Numbered from the stretch's first letter, positions 1-8,096 are shown. The stretch is DNA of 18,726 nt from an uncultured Limosilactobacillus sp. (GCF_934202235.1 NZ_CAKPXS010000033.1:1-18726); one strand, 5' to 3'. Notes: a model not told the origin generated them from the letters alone. Numbers and translations are program-made.

Positions 1-31
1 TAATCTTCGTATTGATGCTAATTTTAGCCAT

Positions 32-70
32 AAAAATACCCTCGGAGTTGAATTTCCAACTCTGGGGGTA
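32..70 (-). terminator. Intrinsic terminator of the NERD-protein gene
   Basis: Arms at 37-50 and 57-70 pair over 14 positions, two of them G-U wobbles, around a 6-nt loop. Read on the minus strand the stem is followed by five U residues (32-36). It lies about 40 nt beyond the stop codon of the leftward NERD gene, so it most likely ends that transcript. The plus-strand reading lacks a U-tract. Confidence 0.8.
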
Positions 71-108
71 CACGTCAACGAGACCAAGCTCGCTACTCTT
101 TTTTGTAG

Positions 109-1677
109 TTAGTTTTTTCGTGGTTGGTGGGTAAGATACCCGTTACAGGTTTTTAGTCCCGCTTCTTGGAGGGCCCTGATTAATTCAGGGTCCTTTTTCT
201 TTACCAGGTCGTCAAGGTTGGTGTTGCTGAGTTGCCTAATCAGTTGAAGCTGCTGCCAGGCGCCCGCCAAAACCATATCTGGCCGTTCCGGGAAAAGGTA
301 TTGTGGATAGGCTTTTTCCGGTTGTTGCGCATGGGTCAATGCTTCTGCTACTTGTTCAACCACCTCAGGACGCAGGTTGCCCGCCGCTGAGCTAACCTCT
401 TGGACCAGCTCATCAAGACCAATAAAGTGGTCCGCCGGCTTGCCCTGTGGTGCCGTCCGGCGCTTTGTGGCCGGGTTTGCTGACACATAGAGGACGTGGA
501 TGTTCTTGGTCAAATAACGAAGGTGCTTTTCAGTCAGTGGATCTTTTTTCAGCGCCAATTCAACCGCTGCCCGGTGGTTGGCTCCCTGCTTAACAATGTT
601 CATTTTCTCATAACGTTTAAAGTGCTTGCCCCACTTACCATAAATGGTGCCATCATTATTAATCCCCAATTCACTGGCACGAAAGTTTTTGACTTCCAGG
701 ATAAAAATCCCTTGCCGGTTGACAACAACGCAGTCCACCTGGTTGCTATTGGGGTGTTGACCATCATAGGAGTACGGCAAATTCAAAGACGTCAGTAATT
801 GGTTATGACCTTCGCCAACCACCCGCCGGATTCGTTGTTCCCCAACTATGCCGCGGAGAAAACCAGTCAGTCGTCGCTGAAAGTCAGCCATTTCTTGTTG
901 CCACTGGTCGCGGTCCTTAATTCCGCCGTCAATCTCGCCTAAGCGCAACCGCCCACTATTCGACAGGAAGGAGGGTTTCTGGTCACGAATGTCCATTGCC
1001 TGGTCTTTTGCTTCCTTAATAGCAAACTTAAACTGGTCACGCATCTGCTGGTCCTTTTTTAGCAGGTCCTCTAGTTGTTGCCGGTAGTAGTCAACAAAAC
1101 GCTGCCAATACTTAATTCCCCGTTGTTCATCATCACGTTGCCAGGTCTGACCATCATTAACGAGTCGGACTTGCTGGGGATGGCTATCCACGTAATTGAC
1201 CAGCTGCTCATTACTCTTGCTGATTTGCTGGCGATATTCACCAGCCGTCTTTTTAACTTTAACAATTTGCAAAAAACCAGTATGACCATCATGAACCAGT
1301 GCATCATCGAGCCGCTGTTGGAGGCGCTCAATGGCGGTTCGGTATTCAGCGAGTGAACTCCTCACGAGCATGTAGTAACGACCAACCAGCTCCTTCGTCG
1401 TCATTGCACCGCTGACTTCTGGTTGAACGTAAATCGTGGTATCAACGGCCGGCGTCACGTCAGCCGCTGTCTTTTCACCGGCGGCCGCAAATGGTTGGTT
1501 AACAGCTACCTGCTGGTCCAGCTTCTTCCTCAGGTCCTCATTCTGACGTTTTAACTCTTCATATTGGTCGTGTAGTTGATGATAGTCTTTCACGACGGCG
1601 AAATATTTTTCCGCCAGTTCGGTGATGGTGTATTGCTGCCCGCCAAAGCTAACAGTCGGTTCATGTTTGCCAAACAT
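109..1677 (-). CDS. NERD-domain (nuclease-related) protein with N-terminal coiled coil
   Basis: The 522-residue protein has no signal peptide or membrane segment, so it is probably cytoplasmic. Residues about 20-60 and 100-270 are rich in Q, E, K and R with heptad-like spacing, suggesting long coiled coils. Residues about 275-400 match the NERD domain (PF08378), a PD-(D/E)XK-like fold: Glu280 in VGEQ, Asp315 in QVDCVVV, the E-x-K signature in ILEVKN (Glu328, Lys330) and Gln364 in VKQGANHRA. These are the residues expected of a Mg-dependent nuclease core, so catalysis is plausible but not shown. The ATG at 1675-1677 is preceded by a strong GGAGGG site. The gene is monocistronic, with its own extended -10 promoter and terminator. 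The substrate and pathway cannot be told from the sequence. NERD assignment is fairly sure; nuclease activity is inference. Confidence 0.85.
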   Translation of the reverse strand: MFGKHEPTVSFGGQQYTITELAEKYFAVVKDYHQLHDQYEELKRQNEDLRKKLDQQVAVNQPFAAAGEKTAADVTPAVDTTIYVQPEVSGAMTTKELVGRYYMLVRSSLAEYRTAIERLQQRLDDALVHDGHTGFLQIVKVKKTAGEYRQQISKSNEQLVNYVDSHPQQVRLVNDGQTWQRDDEQRGIKYWQRFVDYYRQQLEDLLKKDQQMRDQFKFAIKEAKDQAMDIRDQKPSFLSNSGRLRLGEIDGGIKDRDQWQQEMADFQRRLTGFLRGIVGEQRIRRVVGEGHNQLLTSLNLPYSYDGQHPNSNQVDCVVVNRQGIFILEVKNFRASELGINNDGTIYGKWGKHFKRYEKMNIVKQGANHRAAVELALKKDPLTEKHLRYLTKNIHVLYVSANPATKRRTAPQGKPADHFIGLDELVQEVSSAAGNLRPEVVEQVAEALTHAQQPEKAYPQYLFPERPDMVLAGAWQQLQLIRQLSNTNLDDLVKKKDPELIRALQEAGLKTCNGYLTHQPRKN

Positions 1678-1701
1678 TACGATCCCTCCAATAACAGGAA
1701 G

Positions 1702-1710
1702 ATTATAGCA
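1702..1710 (-). promoter_or_regulatory. Extended -10 promoter of the NERD-protein gene
   Basis: Read on the minus strand this is TGCTATAAT, a perfect -10 hexamer with the TGn extension. No good -35 box lies 17 nt upstream, where the U-tract of the pepD terminator sits. The extended -10 probably compensates. It lies 25 nt upstream of the start codon. Confidence 0.7.
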
Positions 1711-1721
1711 TATTGAACAAT

Positions 1722-1752
1722 AAAAAATCCCGGCGTCAGTGACGTCGGGATT
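1722..1752 (-). terminator. Intrinsic terminator of pepD
   Basis: An almost perfect palindrome at 1729-1751 (arms TCCCGGCGTCA and TGACGTCGGGA, one wobble) is followed on the minus strand by six U residues at 1723-1728. It begins about 20 nt after the PepD stop codon. Confidence 0.85.
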
Positions 1753-1772
1753 GCCGAAAGCACCAGTAGTGC

Positions 1773-3218
1773 TTACAGGTTTTCGTCCATCTTAAAGGTT
1801 AACTTCGACAGGCCCATGCCGTTCATCAGCAGCTTGCTGAGCAGTTCCTTCGTCCGCTTACCCATTTCACGGTTCATCTTGGCCATTTCATCACTCAAGA
1901 ACAGGTCCGCTTGGTCGCGGTCCATCTTCTCGTCAGCAACCTTCTGGGCGGTCGTCTTGACCCACCGATACAGGTATTCACGGGCCGCCTTCAGGTAGTC
2001 AAGGTCATCTTGCAAGAATTCCGAGTAGTATGATTCAACTGTTTCAGACAGGACCCGGTACATCCAGTAGGCACTCCGCAGGTTCATATTCAGTGAAGTT
2101 GGGGTAACGGCGTAAGTTTGAGCAATCGTCGTTGCTTCGCTGAAGAACGGGACGTACGGCGTAAAGGTTGGCACCCCTAAGCAGAGCCACATGATGTGGT
2201 TAGCATAAGTTGGCATCTCCGGGTTAACCTGCAGGACGTGTGAGTTCTGGGTCCGGTTTAAACCAATCGGTCGGAAACAAACGCGGTCTTCTTCACTCCC
2301 CTTGCCAAGCGGGTCATACGGGGTGTTTTCGTAGTGACTACCCAGGTAGGTCTGCATATCTTCCAGGGTAATCTTGTGATTCGTCCGGGCAATGAATGGC
2401 AGGTCAAAGTCAGTTGGTTCCATCGTTTCTGACGGGTTCATCAGCAGGTGCCCATACCATTGCCGTGGCGTGTTGTAGTGAGTATCAAAGGTCGTTGCCG
2501 TCCCAAAAATGTGGCGGAAGTTCCAACCATGTTTATCAGGGTTCAAGTTGTTATCACTAACAAATTCCTGGATTCCCTCTGACCACATAAAGTTCTTCGG
2601 GTCGTCGAAGTTGACCTGTTGGATAGCGACCCGGTTACCGGTCACGGCATAGGCGTCATCCGGAATTCGTTGGGCAACCCAGTGGTGACCAGTGACGATT
2701 TCCATGTACCAAATGTCATTCTCGTCGACGAAGGCAACACCATTGCCTTCTGCCGAACCATACTTTTTAATTACCTGGCCCAGACGGGTAACGGCATCGC
2801 GGGCAGTATCCGCATACGGCAGCGTCATCGCAACAATCACGTCTTCGTTCACCCCGCGGTCAGTATCGAGAGGATCAATTGCTAAGACACGTTCGTTCGC
2901 ATAAACACTTTCCGTGGCGCTCATGCCGACGCCCTTTTCGTTAAAGCCGCTTTCATCAAAGACCCCTTCCTTACGGAAATTAGAGTCCAGGTTAGGAACC
3001 CCCTGGTAGCGGTAACCACTTGTCGGGCATTCACCCTCAAACTTGTTGAGGTATGACTTCACCACCCGTTGTTCATTACTGTATGCAGGATAAATCTTGA
3101 CCTTTTGTGGATCGATCGGGCCAAAAGTGTCGACATTCCGGCCCACCATCAACGAACCGTCAATCGTGGCGTCCTTGCCGGCCAAAAAAGAAGTACAAGT
3201 TGCGATCTGCTTTGCCAT
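1773..3218 (-). CDS. pepD: Dipeptidase, C69 family (PepD)
   Basis: This is a 481-residue cytosolic N-terminal-nucleophile hydrolase that cleaves dipeptides in the last steps of peptide use, about the length of other lactobacillar PepD proteins. The N-terminus MAKQIATCTSF places Cys8 as the expected nucleophile, followed by the family-typical stretch DGSLMVGRNVD. Further family-like blocks include VGMSATESVYAN and VDENDIWYMEIVTGHHW. The reading frame stays open to 3284, but the ATG at 3216-3218 is chosen because an AAAGGAG site sits just upstream and because the nucleophile must lie close to the N-terminus. A promoter with 17-bp spacing lies upstream and a terminator downstream, so it is monocistronic. 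Dipeptide specificity cannot be read from sequence. Confidence 0.95.
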   Translation of the reverse strand: MAKQIATCTSFLAGKDATIDGSLMVGRNVDTFGPIDPQKVKIYPAYSNEQRVVKSYLNKFEGECPTSGYRYQGVPNLDSNFRKEGVFDESGFNEKGVGMSATESVYANERVLAIDPLDTDRGVNEDVIVAMTLPYADTARDAVTRLGQVIKKYGSAEGNGVAFVDENDIWYMEIVTGHHWVAQRIPDDAYAVTGNRVAIQQVNFDDPKNFMWSEGIQEFVSDNNLNPDKHGWNFRHIFGTATTFDTHYNTPRQWYGHLLMNPSETMEPTDFDLPFIARTNHKITLEDMQTYLGSHYENTPYDPLGKGSEEDRVCFRPIGLNRTQNSHVLQVNPEMPTYANHIMWLCLGVPTFTPYVPFFSEATTIAQTYAVTPTSLNMNLRSAYWMYRVLSETVESYYSEFLQDDLDYLKAAREYLYRWVKTTAQKVADEKMDRDQADLFLSDEMAKMNREMGKRTKELLSKLLMNGMGLSKLTFKMDENL

Positions 3219-3255
3219 TAACCAATTCTCCTTTGTGAATGTGTTATGTGGAAAC

Positions 3256-3284
3256 ATTTTACCGTGATTAGTGTCGCGATTCAA
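3256..3284 (-). promoter_or_regulatory. Sigma-A promoter of pepD
   Basis: On the minus strand, TTGAAT (3279-3284) and TAAAAT (3256-3261) are separated by 17 bp. The -10 lies about 38 nt before the chosen PepD start, which also supports starting translation at 3218 rather than within the promoter at 3284. Confidence 0.7.
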
Positions 3285-3305
3285 TCAATATGCTGAAATA
3301 GGTCG

Positions 3306-3319
3306 TGAAAACGGCGCCA
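3306..3319. promoter_or_regulatory. Possible cre (CcpA-binding) site upstream of pepD
   Basis: TGAAAACGGCGCCA matches 12 of 14 positions of the TGWAANCGNTNWCA consensus. It lies about 22-35 bp upstream of the pepD -35 box, a position compatible with CcpA action. It is also just beyond the terminator of the PfpI gene. Matches of this quality arise by chance, so this is tentative. Confidence 0.3.
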
Positions 3320-3324
3320 ATTAG

Positions 3325-3366
3325 AAAAAATAACGCGAGCCCGAGAAGATTCCCGTCCGCGTTATT
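3325..3366 (-). terminator. Intrinsic terminator of the hydrolase-PfpI operon
   Basis: Arms AATAACGCG (3329-3337) and CGCGTTATT (3358-3366) pair perfectly over 9 bp with an imperfectly paired interior. Six U residues follow on the minus strand (3325-3330). It starts about 10 nt after the PfpI stop codon. Confidence 0.8.
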
Positions 3367-3375
3367 CCACTTACT

Positions 3376-3948
3376 TTAAATATTTTCCTTTAAGAAATCG
3401 TAGAGCATTGCGTGCTGAAGGTCTTGCGTGTCAATGCCCAAAACGGCCGCAATTTGAAAGGCGTAGGCCATCGCTGTTGCTGGTCCCCGGCTAGTAACCA
3501 AGTGGTGTTCGTGGTCAACGACCGTAATATCCTCGTGGAAGCGGCTGTCCTTGGCTTCTTCAGCAACCGCTTCTTCCATGCCGGGGTAAACGGTGTAATC
3601 AGCGTTGTCTAACAAGCCATAGTGGGCAAAGGCGGTTGGCGCTGCGCACATTGCGCAATTCCACTTACCAGCTTGCTGGCGCTTAACCATCAGCTTCTCC
3701 AGTGGCTGGCAGTTACGAAGGTTCTTTGCCCCGCCCATACCACCAGGAAAAATCACGGCATCATAATCTAGAAGCGAGTCATCAAGCACTTTATCGGCAG
3801 TTAGTTGAATGTCGTGAGCCCCGCTCACTGAGGTCGAGCTCAGCCCCACCATGTCTGCCTGAATGCCCAGTCGGCGAAAAACGTCTACTGGTGTCAGTGC
3901 TTCGACTTCTTCGCAACCATCTGCACACATAATTGCAACTTTTGTCAT
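3376..3948 (-). CDS. DJ-1/PfpI family protein (YajL-like)
   Basis: The 190-residue single-domain protein spans the whole DJ-1/ThiJ/PfpI fold. The reactive cysteine is Cys101 in the nucleophile-elbow context CAMCAAPTAF, comparable to the human DJ-1 elbow. The conserved acidic partner is Glu16 in DGCEEVEA, and YDAVIFPGGMGG precedes the elbow as in the family. Members are linked to protein and nucleotide deglycation, glyoxalase activity, chaperone function or oxidative stress defence; which applies here is open. The ATG at 3946-3948 follows an AGGAGG site that overlaps the TAG stop codon of the upstream hydrolase gene. The 9-nt gap between the two genes indicates one transcript and likely translational coupling. 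Confidence 0.9.
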   Translation of the reverse strand: MTKVAIMCADGCEEVEALTPVDVFRRLGIQADMVGLSSTSVSGAHDIQLTADKVLDDSLLDYDAVIFPGGMGGAKNLRNCQPLEKLMVKRQQAGKWNCAMCAAPTAFAHYGLLDNADYTVYPGMEEAVAEEAKDSRFHEDITVVDHEHHLVTSRGPATAMAYAFQIAAVLGIDTQDLQHAMLYDFLKENI

Positions 3949-3958
3949 TGAAATCCTC

Positions 3959-4966
3959 CTATTCTACCGGCAATTCATCTTGCCGGATTGTTTGAACGAT
4001 TGTTTTCAGCGCCGTTGCCGCTTCAGGAATGTCATAAAGCGGGTAAATATGGAAGAGCCCCCGGCCAATATGATAGTCAACCTGAACGCCCTGGTGGCGG
4101 AGCTTCCGAACAAAGTCGTTAGTTTGCGGGTACATCACCTCGTGAGTCCCGGTAAAGACCGTCACCCGACGCAGGGGGTGAACATCCCCATATAAGGGAC
4201 TAACCCGGTAATCGCGCGGGTCGGCCTTGCCAGCCCACAGGCGGCCAATATGGCGCAGGCCAGCCGGATCGAGGGTGACATCCTTTTCCACGTAGCGGTC
4301 AATTAGCTTGCTGCTCATCGTCACGTCCACCCACGGCGAAAGCAGGATCAGGTTACCCGGCTGCGGCAATCCCCGTTGGCCAAGGTATTCACAAAAACCT
4401 GCTGCCAGCCCGGCGCCCGCAGAGTCCCCCATCAGGGTAATGTTGCTGACGGCGACCTGGCTATAAATGTCTGTATACAACTGTATCAGGAACTGGTAAG
4501 CAGCCGTGAAATCATGCTGAGGCAGCAGGGGATAAAGCGGCACGATCACCTGGCAGCCCGTCGTCATGGCTAAACGGTTTAAAAACTGCCAATGCTGCTT
4601 GTCTGCCCGCACCAGATAAGCGCCGCCAATGAGGTAAATAATCCGCGCCTGGCTATCCTCACCGTTGCTATTCAGGACCACTACCTCGCTACCAGCAATT
4701 GTCTGCTTACTAACGGCAACGTCAAAACTAACCCCGCGGGGAAAGCGATATGGTTGGTCGTTATCCTTCCGGCTCTGAGCAATCAGCGCCGCCAATGACT
4801 GCGGGTCGCCAAGGGCCCGCTTAAACCCCGACAGCTGAATCCCCACTGACGCCACCGTTGCTCGCCGCGAAACGTGGTGCCCGCACCGTCGCAAGTCCTT
4901 AAGATTTTCACTAAGGTTGGCTGCTAAGCCGGCAACAAGGGATTGTGATTTTTTGCCATTAACCAT
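3959..4966 (-). CDS. Alpha/beta hydrolase, HSL-type esterase/lipase
   Basis: This is a 335-residue alpha/beta hydrolase of the hormone-sensitive-lipase-like (COG0657) group, probably acting on short-chain or acyl esters. The nucleophile elbow is GDSAG with Ser182, and the likely catalytic His is His306 in GLFHIYPL. The oxyanion motif, usually HGG, reads IGGAY at 113-117. The usual acid position carries Glu276 (GTHEVMYP) where relatives often have Asp. The frame is open to a GTG at 5008, but the ATG at 4964-4966 is preferred because AAGGAG lies 8 nt upstream. It has no signal peptide. It is first in an operon with the PfpI protein. The substrate is unknown; the family is clear. Confidence 0.88.
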   Translation of the reverse strand: MVNGKKSQSLVAGLAANLSENLKDLRRCGHHVSRRATVASVGIQLSGFKRALGDPQSLAALIAQSRKDNDQPYRFPRGVSFDVAVSKQTIAGSEVVVLNSNGEDSQARIIYLIGGAYLVRADKQHWQFLNRLAMTTGCQVIVPLYPLLPQHDFTAAYQFLIQLYTDIYSQVAVSNITLMGDSAGAGLAAGFCEYLGQRGLPQPGNLILLSPWVDVTMSSKLIDRYVEKDVTLDPAGLRHIGRLWAGKADPRDYRVSPLYGDVHPLRRVTVFTGTHEVMYPQTNDFVRKLRHQGVQVDYHIGRGLFHIYPLYDIPEAATALKTIVQTIRQDELPVE

Positions 4967-5033
4967 CCTGGGTGCTCCTTCTTCTTTGTTATGGGTAAAT
5001 CGTAACACGAAACGACCACCACCAGCTAATTAT

Positions 5034-5045
5034 TTTGCCGGCAAA
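5034..5045. repeat. Perfect 12-bp palindrome TTTGCCGGCAAA
   Basis: A perfect dyad lies between the DHA2 exporter terminator and the start of the hydrolase gene, 68 bp upstream of the hydrolase ATG. It could be an operator, but no regulator gene adjoins it and the hydrolase promoter is not clear. A weak extended -10 (TGTTACGAT, minus strand) lies nearby at about 4999-5007. Confidence 0.35.
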
Positions 5046-5046
5046 C

Positions 5047-5076
5047 AAAAACGGGCCTGCTCCTTAGCACACCCGT
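5047..5076 (-). terminator. Intrinsic terminator of the thrE-DHA2 operon
   Basis: Arms ACGGGCCTGC (5051-5060) and GCACACCCGT (5067-5076) pair with one mismatch and one wobble around a 6-nt loop. On the minus strand a short U-tract follows. The stem begins 11 nt after the exporter stop codon. Confidence 0.75.
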
Positions 5077-5087
5077 TAGTAATCTTT

Positions 5088-6581
5088 TTATTCGGTTCTG
5101 TCCCGTAAACGTGACTGTTTGATAGCCACCGTTAACGCAATCAGCAGGCAGAACGCCCCGAGGATAAAAGCAACAATCATTGTATTGCGGTAGCCGTGGA
5201 AGAGGATGTGCCGCATCGTTGGTACCAGGCCCGCCGGTAAATTCTTGGCCGTGGCGGCATTGGTCAGCTGGTTCATCATCTTCATCGTAATCCCGTGGTG
5301 CCTGCCTAGTTCACTTTCGAGGGTAACGTTAAGTACGACACCATAGAGGGCGGACATCATGGTCTGACTGAGGATCCGCAGCAAGTAGGCCACGGAGGTG
5401 GCGACTGGCAGGTCATCCACTGCAACATCTGTCTGAACGCTCACCTGAAGGATATTAAAATTAAACCCAACGCCAAAGCCTTCAAAAGCACCCGCAACCA
5501 GCAGTAGCCAGAATGGTGTCTTCTGTCCACCCAGCAGGACAATGCCAAAGGCAATCATCAACGTCAGTACCCCACCGGTAACTAACCAGTACTTAGGATG
5601 GCGCTCCTGAGCAGTTGCCGCAACTTCCGCACCGGCAAAGTTAGTCAATGCCCCGGGAATCTGCGTGACCCCACCAATCAGGGCGCTCATTCCTAGCAGT
5701 CCCTGGGCCCACATCGGAATGTAGGTAATAAAGGCGATAAAAGCACCCCACATAACCACGAATAAGGAAAAGTCCACGACCAGCTGCTTATTGGCAAACA
5801 ACCGACCAGGGATGATTGGGTCTTGGACGTGACGTTCCGTCATTGCCATCCAGACCATCAGCACAAGTCCGGCGACTAACATCACCGCCACCAGCCAGCC
5901 AGCACTTGTCCCCACCATTTCGATTCCTGCCAGAATAGCAGTCAGTCCCAGGACCATCAAGGTTGCTCCCCGGTAGTCAATGTCCTTGCCAGCTGCTCCG
6001 TGGTGAGTCGGCTTAAAGTAGAGACCAACAATCGTAATGGATACTAGGGCGATTGGGACGTTAATGTAGAAAATCCACCGCCAGTTCCAGGTATCAACGA
6101 TCCAGCCACCAAGCAGTGGTCCAACAATGGAGGCAGTGTTAAAAAAGGCACTGGAAAGTCCGACAACCTGCGCCCGCTGGTGGAGGTCATCATACAAGAA
6201 GCCATAAGCGATCATGGGGATCGTGTTCATCCCGCCAGCGCCAATCCCCATTATTGCCCGGGAAATGATAAAAAACTGGATATTCTGCGCCGAGCCCTGA
6301 AAAATCGACCCACCAATAAACAACAGCGTGGCAGCCAAAAAAGCCACCTTGTTGCCGACGTGTTCACCAAACTTACTCCACAATGGCGTCGAGACCGACA
6401 TCCCTAACAGGAAGATGGCAACAATCCAGCCAATGTAGGATAAGGCATGGAGGTCACTAGTAATTGCCGGCATGGCAGTGTTAACGATCGTCCCGTCGAG
6501 TCCTGCCATGATGTTGGACATCAATAGAGCGACCGTCACCAGCTTTAAGTGGGGTTGCCCCTCCTCAGTTTTATGTTCCAC
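5088..6581 (-). CDS. MFS exporter, DHA2 family (EmrB/QacA type, 14 TM)
   Basis: This 497-residue, very hydrophobic protein has about 14 membrane segments, as expected for proton-driven DHA2 drug exporters. The first helix carries LDGTIVNTAMP (28-38), the D1 signature of this group with its membrane aspartate. The loop after the second helix (LWSKFGEHVGNKVAF) fits motif A loosely, and GPLLGGWIVDTWNWRWIFYIN matches the family's motif C region and following loop. Translation starts at a GTG (6579-6581) with AGAGGG 7 nt upstream. It lies 23 nt after the ThrE-like gene and no terminator separates them, so the two are probably cotranscribed. The substrate cannot be predicted; drugs, bile acids or metabolites are all possible. 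Confidence 0.9.
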   Translation of the reverse strand: MEHKTEEGQPHLKLVTVALLMSNIMAGLDGTIVNTAMPAITSDLHALSYIGWIVAIFLLGMSVSTPLWSKFGEHVGNKVAFLAATLLFIGGSIFQGSAQNIQFFIISRAIMGIGAGGMNTIPMIAYGFLYDDLHQRAQVVGLSSAFFNTASIVGPLLGGWIVDTWNWRWIFYINVPIALVSITIVGLYFKPTHHGAAGKDIDYRGATLMVLGLTAILAGIEMVGTSAGWLVAVMLVAGLVLMVWMAMTERHVQDPIIPGRLFANKQLVVDFSLFVVMWGAFIAFITYIPMWAQGLLGMSALIGGVTQIPGALTNFAGAEVAATAQERHPKYWLVTGGVLTLMIAFGIVLLGGQKTPFWLLLVAGAFEGFGVGFNFNILQVSVQTDVAVDDLPVATSVAYLLRILSQTMMSALYGVVLNVTLESELGRHHGITMKMMNQLTNAATAKNLPAGLVPTMRHILFHGYRNTMIVAFILGAFCLLIALTVAIKQSRLRDRTE

Positions 6582-6604
6582 AAATCATCCCTCTTTCTGC
6601 AAAA

Positions 6605-7966
6605 TTAGCCGTTATGTCGCCACTTCGCGTCCGTCAATATCCGGGCAGTTGTTAGCCCCAACGGCAAGGCAATCACGATTAGCGCTGCCTGGACGAGCCA
6701 GAAGGCCCCCACGCTGACTGAGGTTAGGCCCATGTTGTACATTGACCGGTACATATATAAACCGGGGACCATGATGACAATCGATGGTACGGTAATCGCA
6801 ATCCGCGGGTAGCCCACCTGACGGCGAACCACTGAAGCCAGGAGACCAGCAGTTAAGGCCCCCAGAAAGGCTGCCGCGCCACCGGGCATCTGCAATAAGT
6901 CAACGAGTTCTAATCGCAGCGTGTTGGCCACCGCACCGATGCAACCAGCTAGTGCCGCCAATCGCACCGTACTGTTAAACATAATGGAGAAGCCGAAAAC
7001 CCCGCAGAAACTCATTGCTAACCGCAGAAGGGCCATCACTACTGGTGCCAAACCCAGTGGGAGAAAGTTTTGCGGGCGCAGGTGCAGGCACATGGCTACC
7101 AGCCAACCAGACATGGTAGCGACAACAATAATCATCAACGCATAGGTCAACCGTTCGAGCCCCGAAGCCATGTCAAGCTTGGACATGTCCAACCCGCTGG
7201 TAATAAATGGGAATCCCGGAATAATGAACAACATCGCACCAATATAACCCGCTTCGTGCCGCGCCCCAACGTGACACAAAACTTCCAGGGCATTAAGAAC
7301 GAAAAAGTAAGTCACACAAGCAAACAGTACCGCCACCGCGATACAGGCCAGCAGCGTGATATGGTGGTCGATCAGCTTGCGCCGAACAAAGTTACCGACT
7401 GTTGCACCAAAAAAGCAACAAAACATTTCAACCGGCCCACCGCCAAGCAGAAAAATAAAGGCTGCACAAGCCAGACCAGCTGCCAAGCCAACTTTTAGTG
7501 GCGAGTAGTAACCCTTGGTTTTAGCGATTTTACTCAGCATATTATGAATCTCGCCGATAGTCATATCGCCACCACGTTGTTCAAACATTTTCATAAAGCT
7601 TTCCAGTTTTGCCAGCTTACTAGTGTTCACACCAGTACTTGCCAGCGATAACGATTGTGAATAAGACTGGTGCTCATCCATACAGGTATATTCAATGCTG
7701 GTAAGCCCGATTTCAGCTGAACAAGTCATTTTTAACTGCCGCGCTGCGATATTCATTGAATCGCGAACCCGCCAGGCCCCTGTCCCACAGCTCAGCAACA
7801 TCAACCCAATCCGGCCAACGATAAGTGACCGGTCGACCAAGGTCGACTTGGCCGCCGGTGTATAGTTATCACTAGTCATAATATCGTGCCAGGGGATCTG
7901 CATGTGGTGATGCTCAAATTGTTTGATTTGCTGGTCAATTTGTGAATCGGTTGACTTGATCGTCAT
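6605..7966 (-). CDS. ThrE-family threonine/serine exporter-like membrane protein
   Basis: The 453-residue protein combines both halves of the ThrE family (TC 2.A.79). Residues about 45-285 resemble the DUF1212/ThrE_1 region with a hydrophilic N-terminal part and about five membrane spans. Residues about 300-445 resemble ThrE_2 (DUF3815), including the typical IVPGLYMYRSMY-like segment. In many Firmicutes the halves are separate genes, so this is the fused form. Family members export threonine, serine or related small molecules, probably driven by ion gradients. The ATG at 7964-7966 is the only reasonable start, yet its GAGGAG site is 13 nt away, an unusually long spacing. A good promoter lies upstream, and the DHA2 exporter follows in the same transcript. 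The actual substrate is inference. Confidence 0.88.
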   Translation of the reverse strand: MTIKSTDSQIDQQIKQFEHHHMQIPWHDIMTSDNYTPAAKSTLVDRSLIVGRIGLMLLSCGTGAWRVRDSMNIAARQLKMTCSAEIGLTSIEYTCMDEHQSYSQSLSLASTGVNTSKLAKLESFMKMFEQRGGDMTIGEIHNMLSKIAKTKGYYSPLKVGLAAGLACAAFIFLLGGGPVEMFCCFFGATVGNFVRRKLIDHHITLLACIAVAVLFACVTYFFVLNALEVLCHVGARHEAGYIGAMLFIIPGFPFITSGLDMSKLDMASGLERLTYALMIIVVATMSGWLVAMCLHLRPQNFLPLGLAPVVMALLRLAMSFCGVFGFSIMFNSTVRLAALAGCIGAVANTLRLELVDLLQMPGGAAAFLGALTAGLLASVVRRQVGYPRIAITVPSIVIMVPGLYMYRSMYNMGLTSVSVGAFWLVQAALIVIALPLGLTTARILTDAKWRHNG

Positions 7967-8005
7967 CGTTCTTTATTCTCTCCTCATTTTAAACAATCGC
8001 TAACT

Positions 8006-8034
8006 ACTATACGCAGTTTTACAATTATTGTCCA
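8006..8034 (-). promoter_or_regulatory. Sigma-A promoter of the thrE-DHA2 operon
   Basis: On the minus strand, TGGACA (8029-8034) and TATAGT (8006-8011) are separated by 17 bp, each one base from consensus. The -10 lies about 40 nt before the start codon. Confidence 0.8.
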
Positions 8035-8096
8035 CTTCTCTTCCATTTTCTGTCGTTGTCCGATCATAAACTATCCCTGTTATTTATCACATTTTC

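Noticed and set aside
3219..3284. N-terminal extension of PepD by 22 residues
   Set aside because: It would move the nucleophilic Cys away from the N-terminus and overlaps the promoter; the ATG at 3218 has a strong ribosome binding site.
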